From assembly GCF_042648805.1 (NCBI RefSeq), contig NZ_JBHRXZ010000002.1, positions 62,001 through 126,000 on the forward strand: DNA of 64,000 nucleotides. The letters run 5' to 3'. The DNA comes from Azomonas tarimensis. Its GTDB lineage: Bacteria; Pseudomonadota; Gammaproteobacteria; Pseudomonadales; Pseudomonadaceae. Below are positions 38,537 through 45,509 of the stretch, one piece after another. The position numbers and the translations under genes are program-made. How positions within the stretch are numbered: the stretch's first letter is position 1; each line of letters begins with the position of its first letter. Below the pieces are notes generated by a model. It did no database searches, was not told where the DNA came from, and saw only the letters and a program-made list of their open reading frames with translations.

Positions 38537-39342
38537 TCTGCCCGCTCTGCCAGGGGCTGCTGGAAGCGTTCGACGGGGGCGTGGCCTGCCCGGCCAACCA
38601 CCGTTTCGACAGGGCGCGCCAGGGCTACCTCAACCTGCTGCCGGTGCAGCACAAGAACAGCCGCGCCCCGGGTGACAACCAGCAGATGGTACAGGCCCGC
38701 CAGCGCTTTCTCGAAGCCAGCCACTACGAACCTCTTGCCACGCGCCTCGCCACCATCGCCGCGTGCCAGAAACCTACACGCTGGCTCGACATCGGATGTG
38801 GCGAAGGCTACTACACGGCGCGCCTGACCGCGGCGCTGAACGGTGCCGACGGCTATGCCCTGGACATCTCCCGAGACGCCATCAAACACGCCTGTCGACG
38901 TGACCCCAGGGTCAGTTGGCTGGTCGCCAGCATGGCGCGGGTTCCGCTCGCCAGCGCCAGCTGCGATCTGCTAGCCAGCGTGTTCAGCCCGCTGGACTGG
39001 TCAGAAGCACGGCGGCTGCTCTCCCCTGGCGGCGGCCTGCTGCGAATGGGACCGACCCGCGACCACCTGCGCGAACTCCGGGCGCTGCTTTATGACGAGG
39101 TCCGCGAATACGACGATGAGAAACATCTGGCGCAGATCCCGATCGGCATGCAGCTGGCGCAGAGCGAAACCCTCAGCTATGAGCTGCAACTGGACGACCC
39201 CGGTAGCCGCGCGGACCTGCTGGCGATGACCCCCCATGGCTGGCGGGCCACCGCCGAGCGCCGCGCCCGGGTGATCGACACAGCGCTGAGGGTACGTGTT
39301 GCGATACGCTATGACTGGATCGTCCGCGACGAAACGCCTTGA
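38530..39342 (+). CDS. rlmA: 23S rRNA (guanine-N1) methyltransferase RlmA
   Basis: RlmA methylates N1 of a helix 35 guanine in 23S rRNA (G745 in E. coli). The 270-residue protein starts with a zinc finger whose ligands are Cys4, Cys7, Cys21 and His25 (MLICPLCQ, VACPANHRFD), followed by ARQGYLNLLPVQHKNS and the SAM-binding motif WLDIGCGEGYYTARL. The GDNQQMVQARQRFLE link is typical of this family. It overlaps dapE by 7 bp. Confidence 0.94.
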   Translation: MLICPLCQGLLEAFDGGVACPANHRFDRARQGYLNLLPVQHKNSRAPGDNQQMVQARQRFLEASHYEPLATRLATIAACQKPTRWLDIGCGEGYYTARLTAALNGADGYALDISRDAIKHACRRDPRVSWLVASMARVPLASASCDLLASVFSPLDWSEARRLLSPGGGLLRMGPTRDHLRELRALLYDEVREYDDEKHLAQIPIGMQLAQSETLSYELQLDDPGSRADLLAMTPHGWRATAERRARVIDTALRVRVAIRYDWIVRDETP

Positions 39343-39356
39343 ACTGGACCTGCCCC

Positions 39357-39728
39357 ATGCGCCAACCCGATATCGAGATCTACCTCAAGGACGCCAGCCT
39401 GGAAGCGGTAGGCGACTGGCTTGCCCAGCGCCTGGGCGCCTGCACCGCCTGGCAAAGCAGAGGCCAGACACAGCAATGCAGAGCCGGCGGCATCCCCGTG
39501 GTCTGGCTACCCCGTGCAGTAGGCAAGTGGCACAGCCTGTTGCTGGAAAGCGACACCACACCCTGGATCGACGACCTGGCCTGCGCCCGTGATGCCCATG
39601 CGGCCTTGGGGGTGGAGATTCGCTGTGCGCCTGGCGGCTGGCAGGAGGAAGAAAGCGACGAGAAAGGCGATCACTGGCTCAGCATAGATGCCGAAGGCGA
39701 GCGTGAAATCCTCTGGCGGACCGACTGA
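39357..39728 (+). CDS. conserved protein of unknown function
   Basis: A 123-residue protein that I cannot assign to a named family. It begins MRQPDIEIYLKDASLEAVGD, is acidic at the C-terminus (WQEEESDEKGDHWLSIDAEG) and has no signal peptide or membrane helix. The frame also has a TTG at 39339 that would overlap the rlmA stop, but the ATG at 39357 is preferred. Its position directly after rlmA and its good codon use suggest it is a real gene co-transcribed with dapE-rlmA. A hairpin follows its stop codon. Confidence 0.75.
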   Translation: MRQPDIEIYLKDASLEAVGDWLAQRLGACTAWQSRGQTQQCRAGGIPVVWLPRAVGKWHSLLLESDTTPWIDDLACARDAHAALGVEIRCAPGGWQEEESDEKGDHWLSIDAEGEREILWRTD

Positions 39729-39759
39729 GCGCAGGCGATCTCGGAGGGATCGCCTGCGC
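39729..39759. terminator. 12-bp hairpin between convergent genes
   Basis: Arms 39729-39740 and 39748-39759 are perfectly complementary over 12 bp around a 7-nt loop. It lies between the 3' ends of the unknown gene and the cold-shock gene and probably ends both transcripts. It lacks a clear T run on either side, so its strength as an intrinsic terminator is uncertain. Confidence 0.55.
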
Positions 39760-39764
39760 AAATG

Positions 39765-39974
39765 TCAGAGCCCAGCCACGTCGTCGGCTTGCAGGCCTTT
39801 CTGACCCTGGCTGATGGTGAACTCGACTTTCTGCCCTTCACTCAACGAGCGATGCCCCTCGCCCCTGATCGCTCGGTAATGCACGAAGACATCGGTACCG
39901 TCCTCCCGCTGAATGAAGCCATAACCTTTGGCATCGTTGAACCACTTCACCGTTCCCAACTCGCGACCCGCCAT
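39765..39974 (-). CDS. cold-shock domain protein
   Basis: A 69-residue CspA-family RNA chaperone. From ATG 39974 it reads MAGRELGTVKWFNDAKGYGF and carries both RNA-binding motifs, KGYGFIQ (RNP1) and VFVHYRAI (RNP2). The ATG has an AGGAG ribosome-binding site eight bases upstream; the frame extends to 40106 but that is leader. Like other csp genes, it appears to have a long untranslated leader of about 105 nt from a promoter near 40087-40114. Which paralogue it is cannot be told from the sequence alone. Confidence 0.95.
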   Translation of the reverse strand: MAGRELGTVKWFNDAKGYGFIQREDGTDVFVHYRAIRGEGHRSLSEGQKVEFTISQGQKGLQADDVAGL

Positions 39975-40086
39975 ACCTTTCGCTCCTCTTCTGCTTTGGT
40001 CATCGGAATGCCACCTGGCACGCTGCGGCTCCCCTAAAACAGCCCTTGAACTCCTCCGGACCGACCTGCAAGCGCCGAGCCGCCGC

Positions 40087-40114
40087 AGTATAAGGCAAGC
40101 ACACAATCTTTAAA
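40087..40114 (-). promoter_or_regulatory. probable cold-shock gene promoter
   Basis: On the minus strand, TTTAAA (40109-40114) and TATACT (40087-40092) stand 16 bp apart, a fair match to a sigma-70 promoter. Transcription from here would give a leader of about 105 nt before the csp ATG at 39974, in keeping with the structured leaders of cspA-type mRNAs. Confidence 0.5.
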
Positions 40115-40253
40115 GGGTTATTACAGCGACCAGCGCGCCGGTTTCCCTGACGAATTTTGCAAAGACTTTTCCTCTACGCTGGGCCGCGCCTGCGGTCAGA
40201 AAGGAAAGTGCCTGATCGCGGCGGTCGGCTATCTCCAAGCAGGGATTTCAACC

Positions 40254-40871
40254 ATGTATCACGGTGAACGCCTGAATGCCTGGACTCACCTGGTGGGAGC
40301 CGTTCTGGCAGTCATCGGGGCCAGCTGGCTGGTGCTGCTGGCCAGCGTCGATGGTGACCCGATGAAGCTCACCAGTGCCATCGTCTACGGCAGCTGCATG
40401 GTCCTGCTCTATTGCAGTTCTACGCTCTATCACAGCTTGCGAGGCAAGGCGAAAGTGATCATGCGCAAGCTTGATCACCTCTCGATCTACCTGATGATCG
40501 CTGGCAGCTATACCCCCTTCTGCCTGGTGGTCTTGCGCGGCGCCTGGGGTTGGAGCCTGCTGGGCACTGTCTGGGGGTTGGCATTGCTCGGCATGTTGCT
40601 GGAGATTCGGCCACGCTCCGAGGCGCGCGTCCTCTCGGTCGTGCTCTATGCGGTGATGGGCTGGCTCGTCGTCATTGCCCTTGATCCGCTCCTCAAGAGC
40701 CTGGGCACGATGGGTTTCGCCTGCCTTGCCCTTGGAGGCCTCGTCTACACGGTCGGCATCCTGTTTTATTGCTACGACAACCGCTACCCTCACTGGCACG
40801 GTATCTGGCACCTTTTCGTTCTTGCCGGCAGCCTGTTGCATTTCATCGCCATCTGGCTGTTCGTATTCTGA
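40254..40871 (+). CDS. hemolysin III / PAQR-family membrane protein (YqfA-like)
   Basis: A 205-residue inner-membrane protein of the HlyIII/adiponectin-receptor-like family with about seven hydrophobic helices. The conserved His and Ser residues thought to bind a metal are seen in SSTLYHSL near the N-terminal third and in HGIWHLFVLAGSLLHF near the end. Despite the family name, a haemolytic role is not expected; PAQR relatives are lipid hydrolases, and YqfA is linked to membrane lipid homeostasis. The start MYHGERLNAWTH is typical. It lies upstream of the metal cluster but is 114 bp from its first gene. Confidence 0.9.
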   Translation: MYHGERLNAWTHLVGAVLAVIGASWLVLLASVDGDPMKLTSAIVYGSCMVLLYCSSTLYHSLRGKAKVIMRKLDHLSIYLMIAGSYTPFCLVVLRGAWGWSLLGTVWGLALLGMLLEIRPRSEARVLSVVLYAVMGWLVVIALDPLLKSLGTMGFACLALGGLVYTVGILFYCYDNRYPHWHGIWHLFVLAGSLLHFIAIWLFVF

Positions 40872-40985
40872 GACAGCCCGGGCGCGACCAAAGGTTACAG
40901 AGCGTTGGCGTCTTCCCAGCCAGGCGGTTTTCGGTGGCAGTCCGGCTGCGCTAAAGTCAGCCCCATTCATCACGGTTGCCACTTC

Positions 40986-41519
40986 ATGCCCCTGCTGCCA
41001 TTGCTCATCTCCCTCCTGCTGCCACTGAGCGCGCTCGCCGCACCTGCCGAAATGGACTGGCTCGAACTCATGCCGCCGGAAGACCGCCTGGCGCTTGAAA
41101 ACATGCCGGACATCATCCATGCCACCCCTGAGACCGCAGGCTTCAGCGATCAGGGCAGATTGCGCCAGAGCGACCGCAACCTGCCAGCAGTCATGTATTC
41201 GGCGAAAACCGTACCGGCACTCAATGGGCAGACCGTGCGCCTGGGAGGTTACCCGGTGCCGCTGGAAACCGACGCGCGAGGCAATAGTATCGAGTTCTTT
41301 CTGGTGCCCTACCCGGGCGCATGTATCCATGTTCCACCCCCACCGCCCAACCAGATCGTGCTGGTGCGCTATCCCAAGGGCATCTGGCTGAATGATATCT
41401 ACGAGCCGCTGTGGGTCGACGGCATCCTGCTGGTGGAGCCTGTCAGCAAGGATCTGGCTGACGCCGCCTATGCACTGGAGGCCGGCGCGGTCCGCGCGAT
41501 CGAGATGGACGAGCTCTGA
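40986..41519 (+). CDS. DUF3299 periplasmic protein, copy A
   Basis: A 177-residue protein with a signal peptide (MPLLPLLISLLLPLSALA, cleavage after residue 18). The DUF3299 core reads LNGQTVRLGGYPVPLE, then IEFFLVPYPGACIHVPPPPP and NQIVLVRY, with one conserved Cys next to a His. The function of the family is unknown. A second copy lies at 44245. The ORF reaches back to 40905, but the ATG at 40986 places the signal peptide correctly. It precedes the Zur-like box, so it may not be under that box's control. Confidence 0.85.
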   Translation: MPLLPLLISLLLPLSALAAPAEMDWLELMPPEDRLALENMPDIIHATPETAGFSDQGRLRQSDRNLPAVMYSAKTVPALNGQTVRLGGYPVPLETDARGNSIEFFLVPYPGACIHVPPPPPNQIVLVRYPKGIWLNDIYEPLWVDGILLVEPVSKDLADAAYALEAGAVRAIEMDEL

Positions 41520-41547
41520 TGAAGGCTGGTGCCGGCGGTGCATTTCC

Positions 41548-41560
41548 GTTATAACATAAC
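41548..41560. promoter_or_regulatory. Zur-box-like palindrome
   Basis: The sequence GTTATAACATAAC is an inverted repeat, GTTAT-N3-ATAAC, in an AT-rich island within GC-rich DNA. It matches the core of zinc uptake regulator (Zur) sites known in Pseudomonas and other gammaproteobacteria. It lies 22 bp upstream of the DUF2796 ATG, where a bound repressor would block transcription of the downstream operon when zinc is plentiful. The match is by eye only. Confidence 0.65.
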
Positions 41561-41582
41561 AATAAAACTCACGGAGGCTCCC

Positions 41583-42191
41583 ATGTGCCGTCTAGCCATG
41601 CCTATGGCCCTGTGTCTCGCCACTACCCTGGCCCTCGCCGACCCGCACCAGCACGGACATGCTCACGCTCACGATAACCTGGGCGCCCATGATCACGGAG
41701 TGGCGACCCTGAACATGGCGATTGAAGGCGACACCCTGGTACTTGAACTGGAAACGCCGGCCATGAACATGGTCGGGTTCGAGCACCAACCTACCAGCGA
41801 TGCCGAGCGGGCCAGGGTGCAGGACGCCCGAGAACGCCTCGCGGCCCCGCTCGAACTTTTCAACCTCCCGGGCGCAGCCGGTTGCGAACTCACCGAACAC
41901 CGCCTGGACAGCCCGCTGTTCGCTGGCGGCCGGGGCCACAGCGGCGACCATGGAAATGAACATGGACACACGCATGACCACGATCCCAAGCAAAGCGCGG
42001 AACACGCCCACAGCGACATCGAAGCGTCCTACACCTTTACCTGTGCTCAGCCAGCGCAGCTCAGCGGCATCGACCTGACGCCATTCTTCGCCCAGTTCCC
42101 GCAGACCGAACGCATAGTGGCCCAGGCCATCGGCCCGAAAGGGCAACATGCTGCCGACCTGGCACCCAGCCGCCCGCAATTGGACTTCTGA
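41583..42191 (+). CDS. His-rich DUF2796 periplasmic protein
   Basis: A 202-residue secreted protein: signal peptide MCRLAMPMALCLATTLALA, then a His cluster at residues 22-38 (DPHQHGHAHAHDNLGAHDHG), a beta-rich core (LVLELETPAMNMVGFEHQP), a second His/Asp-rich loop at about 119-143, and a C-terminal part with LTPFFAQFPQTERI. The two His runs point to zinc binding. DUF2796 proteins are found next to ABC genes under Zur control in Pseudomonas. A GGAGGC ribosome-binding site precedes the ATG; the longer frame from 41529 crosses the Zur-like box and was rejected. Confidence 0.88.
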   Translation: MCRLAMPMALCLATTLALADPHQHGHAHAHDNLGAHDHGVATLNMAIEGDTLVLELETPAMNMVGFEHQPTSDAERARVQDARERLAAPLELFNLPGAAGCELTEHRLDSPLFAGGRGHSGDHGNEHGHTHDHDPKQSAEHAHSDIEASYTFTCAQPAQLSGIDLTPFFAQFPQTERIVAQAIGPKGQHAADLAPSRPQLDF

Positions 42192-42260
42192 TCCATCCTG
42201 GGCTGCGCTGGCAAGCCGGCTTGGTCGATCTTGCGTCCATCCACCCTTTACAGGCCACCA

Positions 42261-42965
42261 ATGACCGCTTTGCTTGAAATCACCGATCTTGGATTTGCCT
42301 GGCCTGGCCAGCCTGAATTACTCGATATTCCCTCCTTCAGCCTGGGGCGTGGCGAGTGCGTGTTTCTGCGCGGCCCCAGCGGCAGTGGCAAGACCACGCT
42401 GCTGGGGCTGCTCAGCGGCGTGCAGACGCCTCAGCGGGGCCGGGTGAAATTGCTAGGCAAGGACTTAGGCAAACTTTCCGCCCGGGCCCGGGATCGATTC
42501 CGCGTCGACCATACCGGCTATGTCTTCCAGCAATTCAACCTTCTGCCCTTCCTGTCGGTGCGCGAGAACGTCCTGCTGCCCTGTCAGTTTTCCGCCCTGC
42601 GGGCAGAGCGGGCCTGCCAGCGTCACGGCACCCTGCAGCAAGCCGCTTACAATCTTCTGATGCATCTCAAGCTCCCCGAGTCGCTGCACGAGCGACGCGC
42701 CGACTCGCTGTCGATCGGCCAGCAGCAGCGTGTTGCTACTGCCCGCGCCCTGATCGGCCAGCCTGAACTGGTGATCGCCGACGAGCCGACTTCCTCACTG
42801 GACGCCGACACCCGCGGCGCCTTCATCAAGCTGCTGTTCGGCGAATGTCACGCGGCGGGTGCCAGCCTGCTATTCGTCAGCCATGACCAGAGCCTTGCCC
42901 CCTCGTTCGACCGCAGCCTGTCGCTGGTCGAACTGAACCGCGCCGCCCGGATGACGGAGATCTAG
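42261..42965 (+). CDS. ABC transporter ATP-binding protein (LolD/MacB type)
   Basis: A 234-residue ATPase with Walker A GPSGSGKT (about residues 37-44), the Q-loop in VFQQFNLLPFLSVRENVLLP, a signature motif DSLSIGQQQRVATARAL, Walker B LVIADEP and the H-loop in FVSHDQ. Its closest relatives are the ATPases of MacB, LolCDE and FtsEX systems, which move substrates in the envelope rather than import small molecules. The signature LSIGQ differs from the common LSGGQ at one position. The permease begins three bases downstream. The ATG at 42261 was chosen over 42231 on homology. Confidence 0.92.
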   Translation: MTALLEITDLGFAWPGQPELLDIPSFSLGRGECVFLRGPSGSGKTTLLGLLSGVQTPQRGRVKLLGKDLGKLSARARDRFRVDHTGYVFQQFNLLPFLSVRENVLLPCQFSALRAERACQRHGTLQQAAYNLLMHLKLPESLHERRADSLSIGQQQRVATARALIGQPELVIADEPTSSLDADTRGAFIKLLFGECHAAGASLLFVSHDQSLAPSFDRSLSLVELNRAARMTEI

Positions 42966-42967
42966 CC

Positions 42968-44236
42968 GTGTTCCTGCTTCGCCTGACCCTGTCCAGCCTG
43001 GGCAATCGCCGCTTTACCGTTCTGCTCACCGCACTGGCCATCGCCCTGTCGGTTGCCTTGCTGTTGGCCGTGGAGCGAGTGCGCACCGAGGCTCGTGCCA
43101 GCTTCGCCAGCACCGTCAGCGGGACCGATCTGATCGTCGGCGCCCGCTCCGGCTCGGTGAATCTGCTGCTCTATTCTGTGTTCCGCATCGGCAATGCCAC
43201 CAACAACATCCACTGGGACAGCTTCCAACACTTTGCCGGGCATCCCCGGGTGCGCTGGGCCATCCCCCTTTCGCTAGGCGACTCCCATCGCGGTTACCGC
43301 GTTCTGGGCACCAACCAGACCTACTTCCATCACTACCGGCACGGACGTCAGCAATTGCTCGAATTCGACCAGGGCCGGCATTTCAGCCGCAACGATCCGT
43401 TCGAAGTCGTGCTGGGTGCCGAGGTCGCACGGACCCTGGGCTACGCGTTGGGCGACGAGCTGGTGCTCGCCCATGGCGTCGCCACCGTGAACCTGCTCAA
43501 GCACGACGACAAGCCTTTTACCGTGGTCGGCATCCTGCAGCGCACCGGCACCCCGGTCGACCGCACCCTGCATATCTCTCTGGCCGGCATGGAAGCGCTG
43601 CATCTGGGCTGGCAGCAGGGCATGCCACCGCGCGGCGCAGCCCAGGTCGGCGCCGAGGCGGCGCGCGCCATGGACCTCACGCCAAGATCCATCACCGCCT
43701 TCATGCTTGGTCTGGACAGCCGCATCGCGACCTTTACGCTGCAGCGCGAAATCAACAACTACCGAGGCGAGCCGCTGTTGGCGATCCTTCCCGGCGTTGC
43801 CCTGCAGGAGCTCTGGAGCCTGATGAACACCGCTGAAAAGGCGCTGTTCGTGGTATCGCTGTTCGTCGTCATCGTCGGCCTGATCGGGATGCTCGCCGCC
43901 ATTCTCACCGGCCTCAACGAGCGACGGCGGGAGATGGCCATCCTCCGTTCGGTCGGCGCCCGCCCGTGGCAGATTGCCGGACTGCTGATGAGCGAAGCAC
44001 TGGCGCTGGCGCTGGCCGGCGTGTCGGGAGGGCTGGCCCTGCTCTATCTGGGAATCGCCCTGGCCCAAAGCCACCTGCAATCGGCCTATGGCCTGTACCT
44101 GCCACTGCGGGCGCCAAGCAGCTACGAATGGACTTTGATGGGTGCGATACTGCTGGCTGCCCTGCTGATAGGCAGCGTGCCCGCCTGGCGGGCGTACCGC
44201 CAGTCCCTGGCCGATGGCCTGTCGATTCGACTCTGA
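42968..44236 (+). CDS. FtsX/MacB-type ABC permease
   Basis: A 422-residue permease that starts with GTG. One N-terminal membrane helix (about 17-35) precedes a large periplasmic domain (about 40-280, MacB-PCD-like, with SGTDLIVGARSGSVNLLLYS), then three C-terminal helices with the FtsX signature LTGLNERRREMAILRSVGAR and a final helix pair. This topology is that of mechanotransmitting type VII ABC systems. With the ATPase it would act on a periplasmic or membrane substrate, perhaps passing zinc or a lipoprotein to or from the His-rich protein; that is inference. Confidence 0.9.
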   Translation: MFLLRLTLSSLGNRRFTVLLTALAIALSVALLLAVERVRTEARASFASTVSGTDLIVGARSGSVNLLLYSVFRIGNATNNIHWDSFQHFAGHPRVRWAIPLSLGDSHRGYRVLGTNQTYFHHYRHGRQQLLEFDQGRHFSRNDPFEVVLGAEVARTLGYALGDELVLAHGVATVNLLKHDDKPFTVVGILQRTGTPVDRTLHISLAGMEALHLGWQQGMPPRGAAQVGAEAARAMDLTPRSITAFMLGLDSRIATFTLQREINNYRGEPLLAILPGVALQELWSLMNTAEKALFVVSLFVVIVGLIGMLAAILTGLNERRREMAILRSVGARPWQIAGLLMSEALALALAGVSGGLALLYLGIALAQSHLQSAYGLYLPLRAPSSYEWTLMGAILLAALLIGSVPAWRAYRQSLADGLSIRL

Positions 44237-44244
44237 GAGAAACC

Positions 44245-44754
44245 ATGAAACCTTGGCTGATACTGATGCTGGTCCTGTTCAGCCTGCCCTCCTGGGGGGC
44301 GGCGCGGGAACTGTCCTGGCAGGAAATGGTGCCGGCAGGCGCGCCGCCACCACCTCCTCCCATGCCGATTCACGATCTGTCCGAACTAGGTGATGTCCTG
44401 CTCTCCGAGCAAGAAGCACCCATGCCCCAACGGGAGCCTGCAGCTCCTGTAGTGCCCGGCCTCGATGGACAGGAGGTCAAGCTGCCGGGCTACATCGTGC
44501 CGCTGGAAATGTCCGCCGAAGGCCGGGTGATCGAGTTTCTCCTGGTGCCCTACTTTGGCGCCTGCATCCACGTACCTCCGCCGCCCTCCAACCAGATCGT
44601 CCATGTGCGCAGCGAACTTGGCGTGCTCCAGGACGCGCTGTACCAGCCCTACTGGGTCGAAGGGCCCCTGCGGGTGCAGCAGCGCAGCAGCGAACTGGCG
44701 GAGTCCGGCTATGTCATGGAAGCAATCAAGATCTACGAGTACGAACTCGACTGA
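44245..44754 (+). CDS. DUF3299 periplasmic protein, copy B
   Basis: A 169-residue protein starting eight bases after the permease. It has a signal peptide (MKPWLILMLVLFSLPSWGAA), a proline tract at about residue 35 (GAPPPPPPMPIHDL), then the DUF3299 core: LDGQEVKLPGYIVPLEM, IEFLLVPYFGACIHVPPPPS and NQIVHV, and YWVEGPLRVQQ. The core is clearly paralogous to copy A at 40986. Its tight spacing places it in the ABC operon. Function unknown; a conserved Cys-His pair invites a metal or thiol role. Confidence 0.87.
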   Translation: MKPWLILMLVLFSLPSWGAARELSWQEMVPAGAPPPPPPMPIHDLSELGDVLLSEQEAPMPQREPAAPVVPGLDGQEVKLPGYIVPLEMSAEGRVIEFLLVPYFGACIHVPPPPSNQIVHVRSELGVLQDALYQPYWVEGPLRVQQRSSELAESGYVMEAIKIYEYELD

Positions 44755-44887
44755 GGCGCGATCCAGGGCGCCGGGGCAAGGCTGGGCGGCTTGGTGAAGG
44801 CTCGCTTTTTGCTTTAAGCTCTGCGAGCTGTGCGTCCCGGCCACCGGCCACACGCAGCCGCCACCGAGTCGACCCCTAGGAGCCCAT

Positions 44888-45451
44888 ATGAATACTCGCC
44901 ACCTGCTGCCCTTGATCGCCCTGAGCCTGTTGCCCGGCATGGCGTTCGCACACCCCGGCCACACCGAGAACGGCCTGGCTGCAGGATTGCTGCATCCGCT
45001 GACCGGCTTCGATCATCTCCTGGCCATGCTCGCCATCGGCATCTGGGCGGCGCTGCAACCGAAAGCAATGAAACTTGCTCTTCCGGCGGGCTTTCTCGTT
45101 GCGCTGATGGCCGGCTTCGCCATGGGCGTGATGGGCACGGGCCTGCCTCTGGTGGAAACCGGTATCGCCCTGTCGGTCCTGCTACTTGGCCTGCTTATCG
45201 CGTCGGCGGTACGGCTGCCTGCACTGCTCGCACTCCTCCTCGCCGCCACCTTTGCGATCTTCCACGGTTACGCCCACGGCGCCGAGTTCACCGGCGGCAT
45301 GCTGGCTTTTGCAGCCGGTTTCGCCTTGTCCAGCCTCGGTCTGCACCTGAGCGGCGGCCTGCTCACCGCCGCGGCCAACCGCTCCCTGCCGCTGGTCGCA
45401 CGTAGCGTCGGAGCGGTGATCGCTGCCAGCGGCGCCCTGATGCTGGTCTGA
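44888..45451 (+). CDS. HupE/UreJ-family membrane protein
   Basis: A 187-residue protein with a leader (MNTRHLLPLIALSLLPGMAFA) followed by the family motif HPGHTENGLAAGLLHPLTGF then DHLLAMLAIG and about six membrane helices; a second His motif is FHGYAHGAEF. HupE/UreJ proteins are nickel or cobalt permeases, usually in hydrogenase or urease clusters. Neither is nearby, so it is an orphan next to the zinc-type cluster. AGGAG precedes the ATG; the 133-bp gap to copy B may hold its own promoter. Metal choice cannot be told from sequence. Confidence 0.88.
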   Translation: MNTRHLLPLIALSLLPGMAFAHPGHTENGLAAGLLHPLTGFDHLLAMLAIGIWAALQPKAMKLALPAGFLVALMAGFAMGVMGTGLPLVETGIALSVLLLGLLIASAVRLPALLALLLAATFAIFHGYAHGAEFTGGMLAFAAGFALSSLGLHLSGGLLTAAANRSLPLVARSVGAVIAASGALMLV

Positions 45452-45509
45452 GCTTGACGCACCGGGCCTCTCGTCCGGAGTCAGCCCCGTGCCGGCAGCT
45501 GCACCGGAC

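Noticed and set aside
40254..40871. Haemolysin toxin
   Set aside because: The hemolysin III name is historical; the seven-helix PAQR-like pattern suggests a housekeeping membrane protein, and no toxin export genes are nearby.
44755..44887. Cobalamin or nickel riboswitch ahead of hupE
   Set aside because: The 133-bp gap is too short for a cobalamin riboswitch with its conserved B12 box, which was not seen, and no repeated stem pattern of a metal riboswitch could be recognised.
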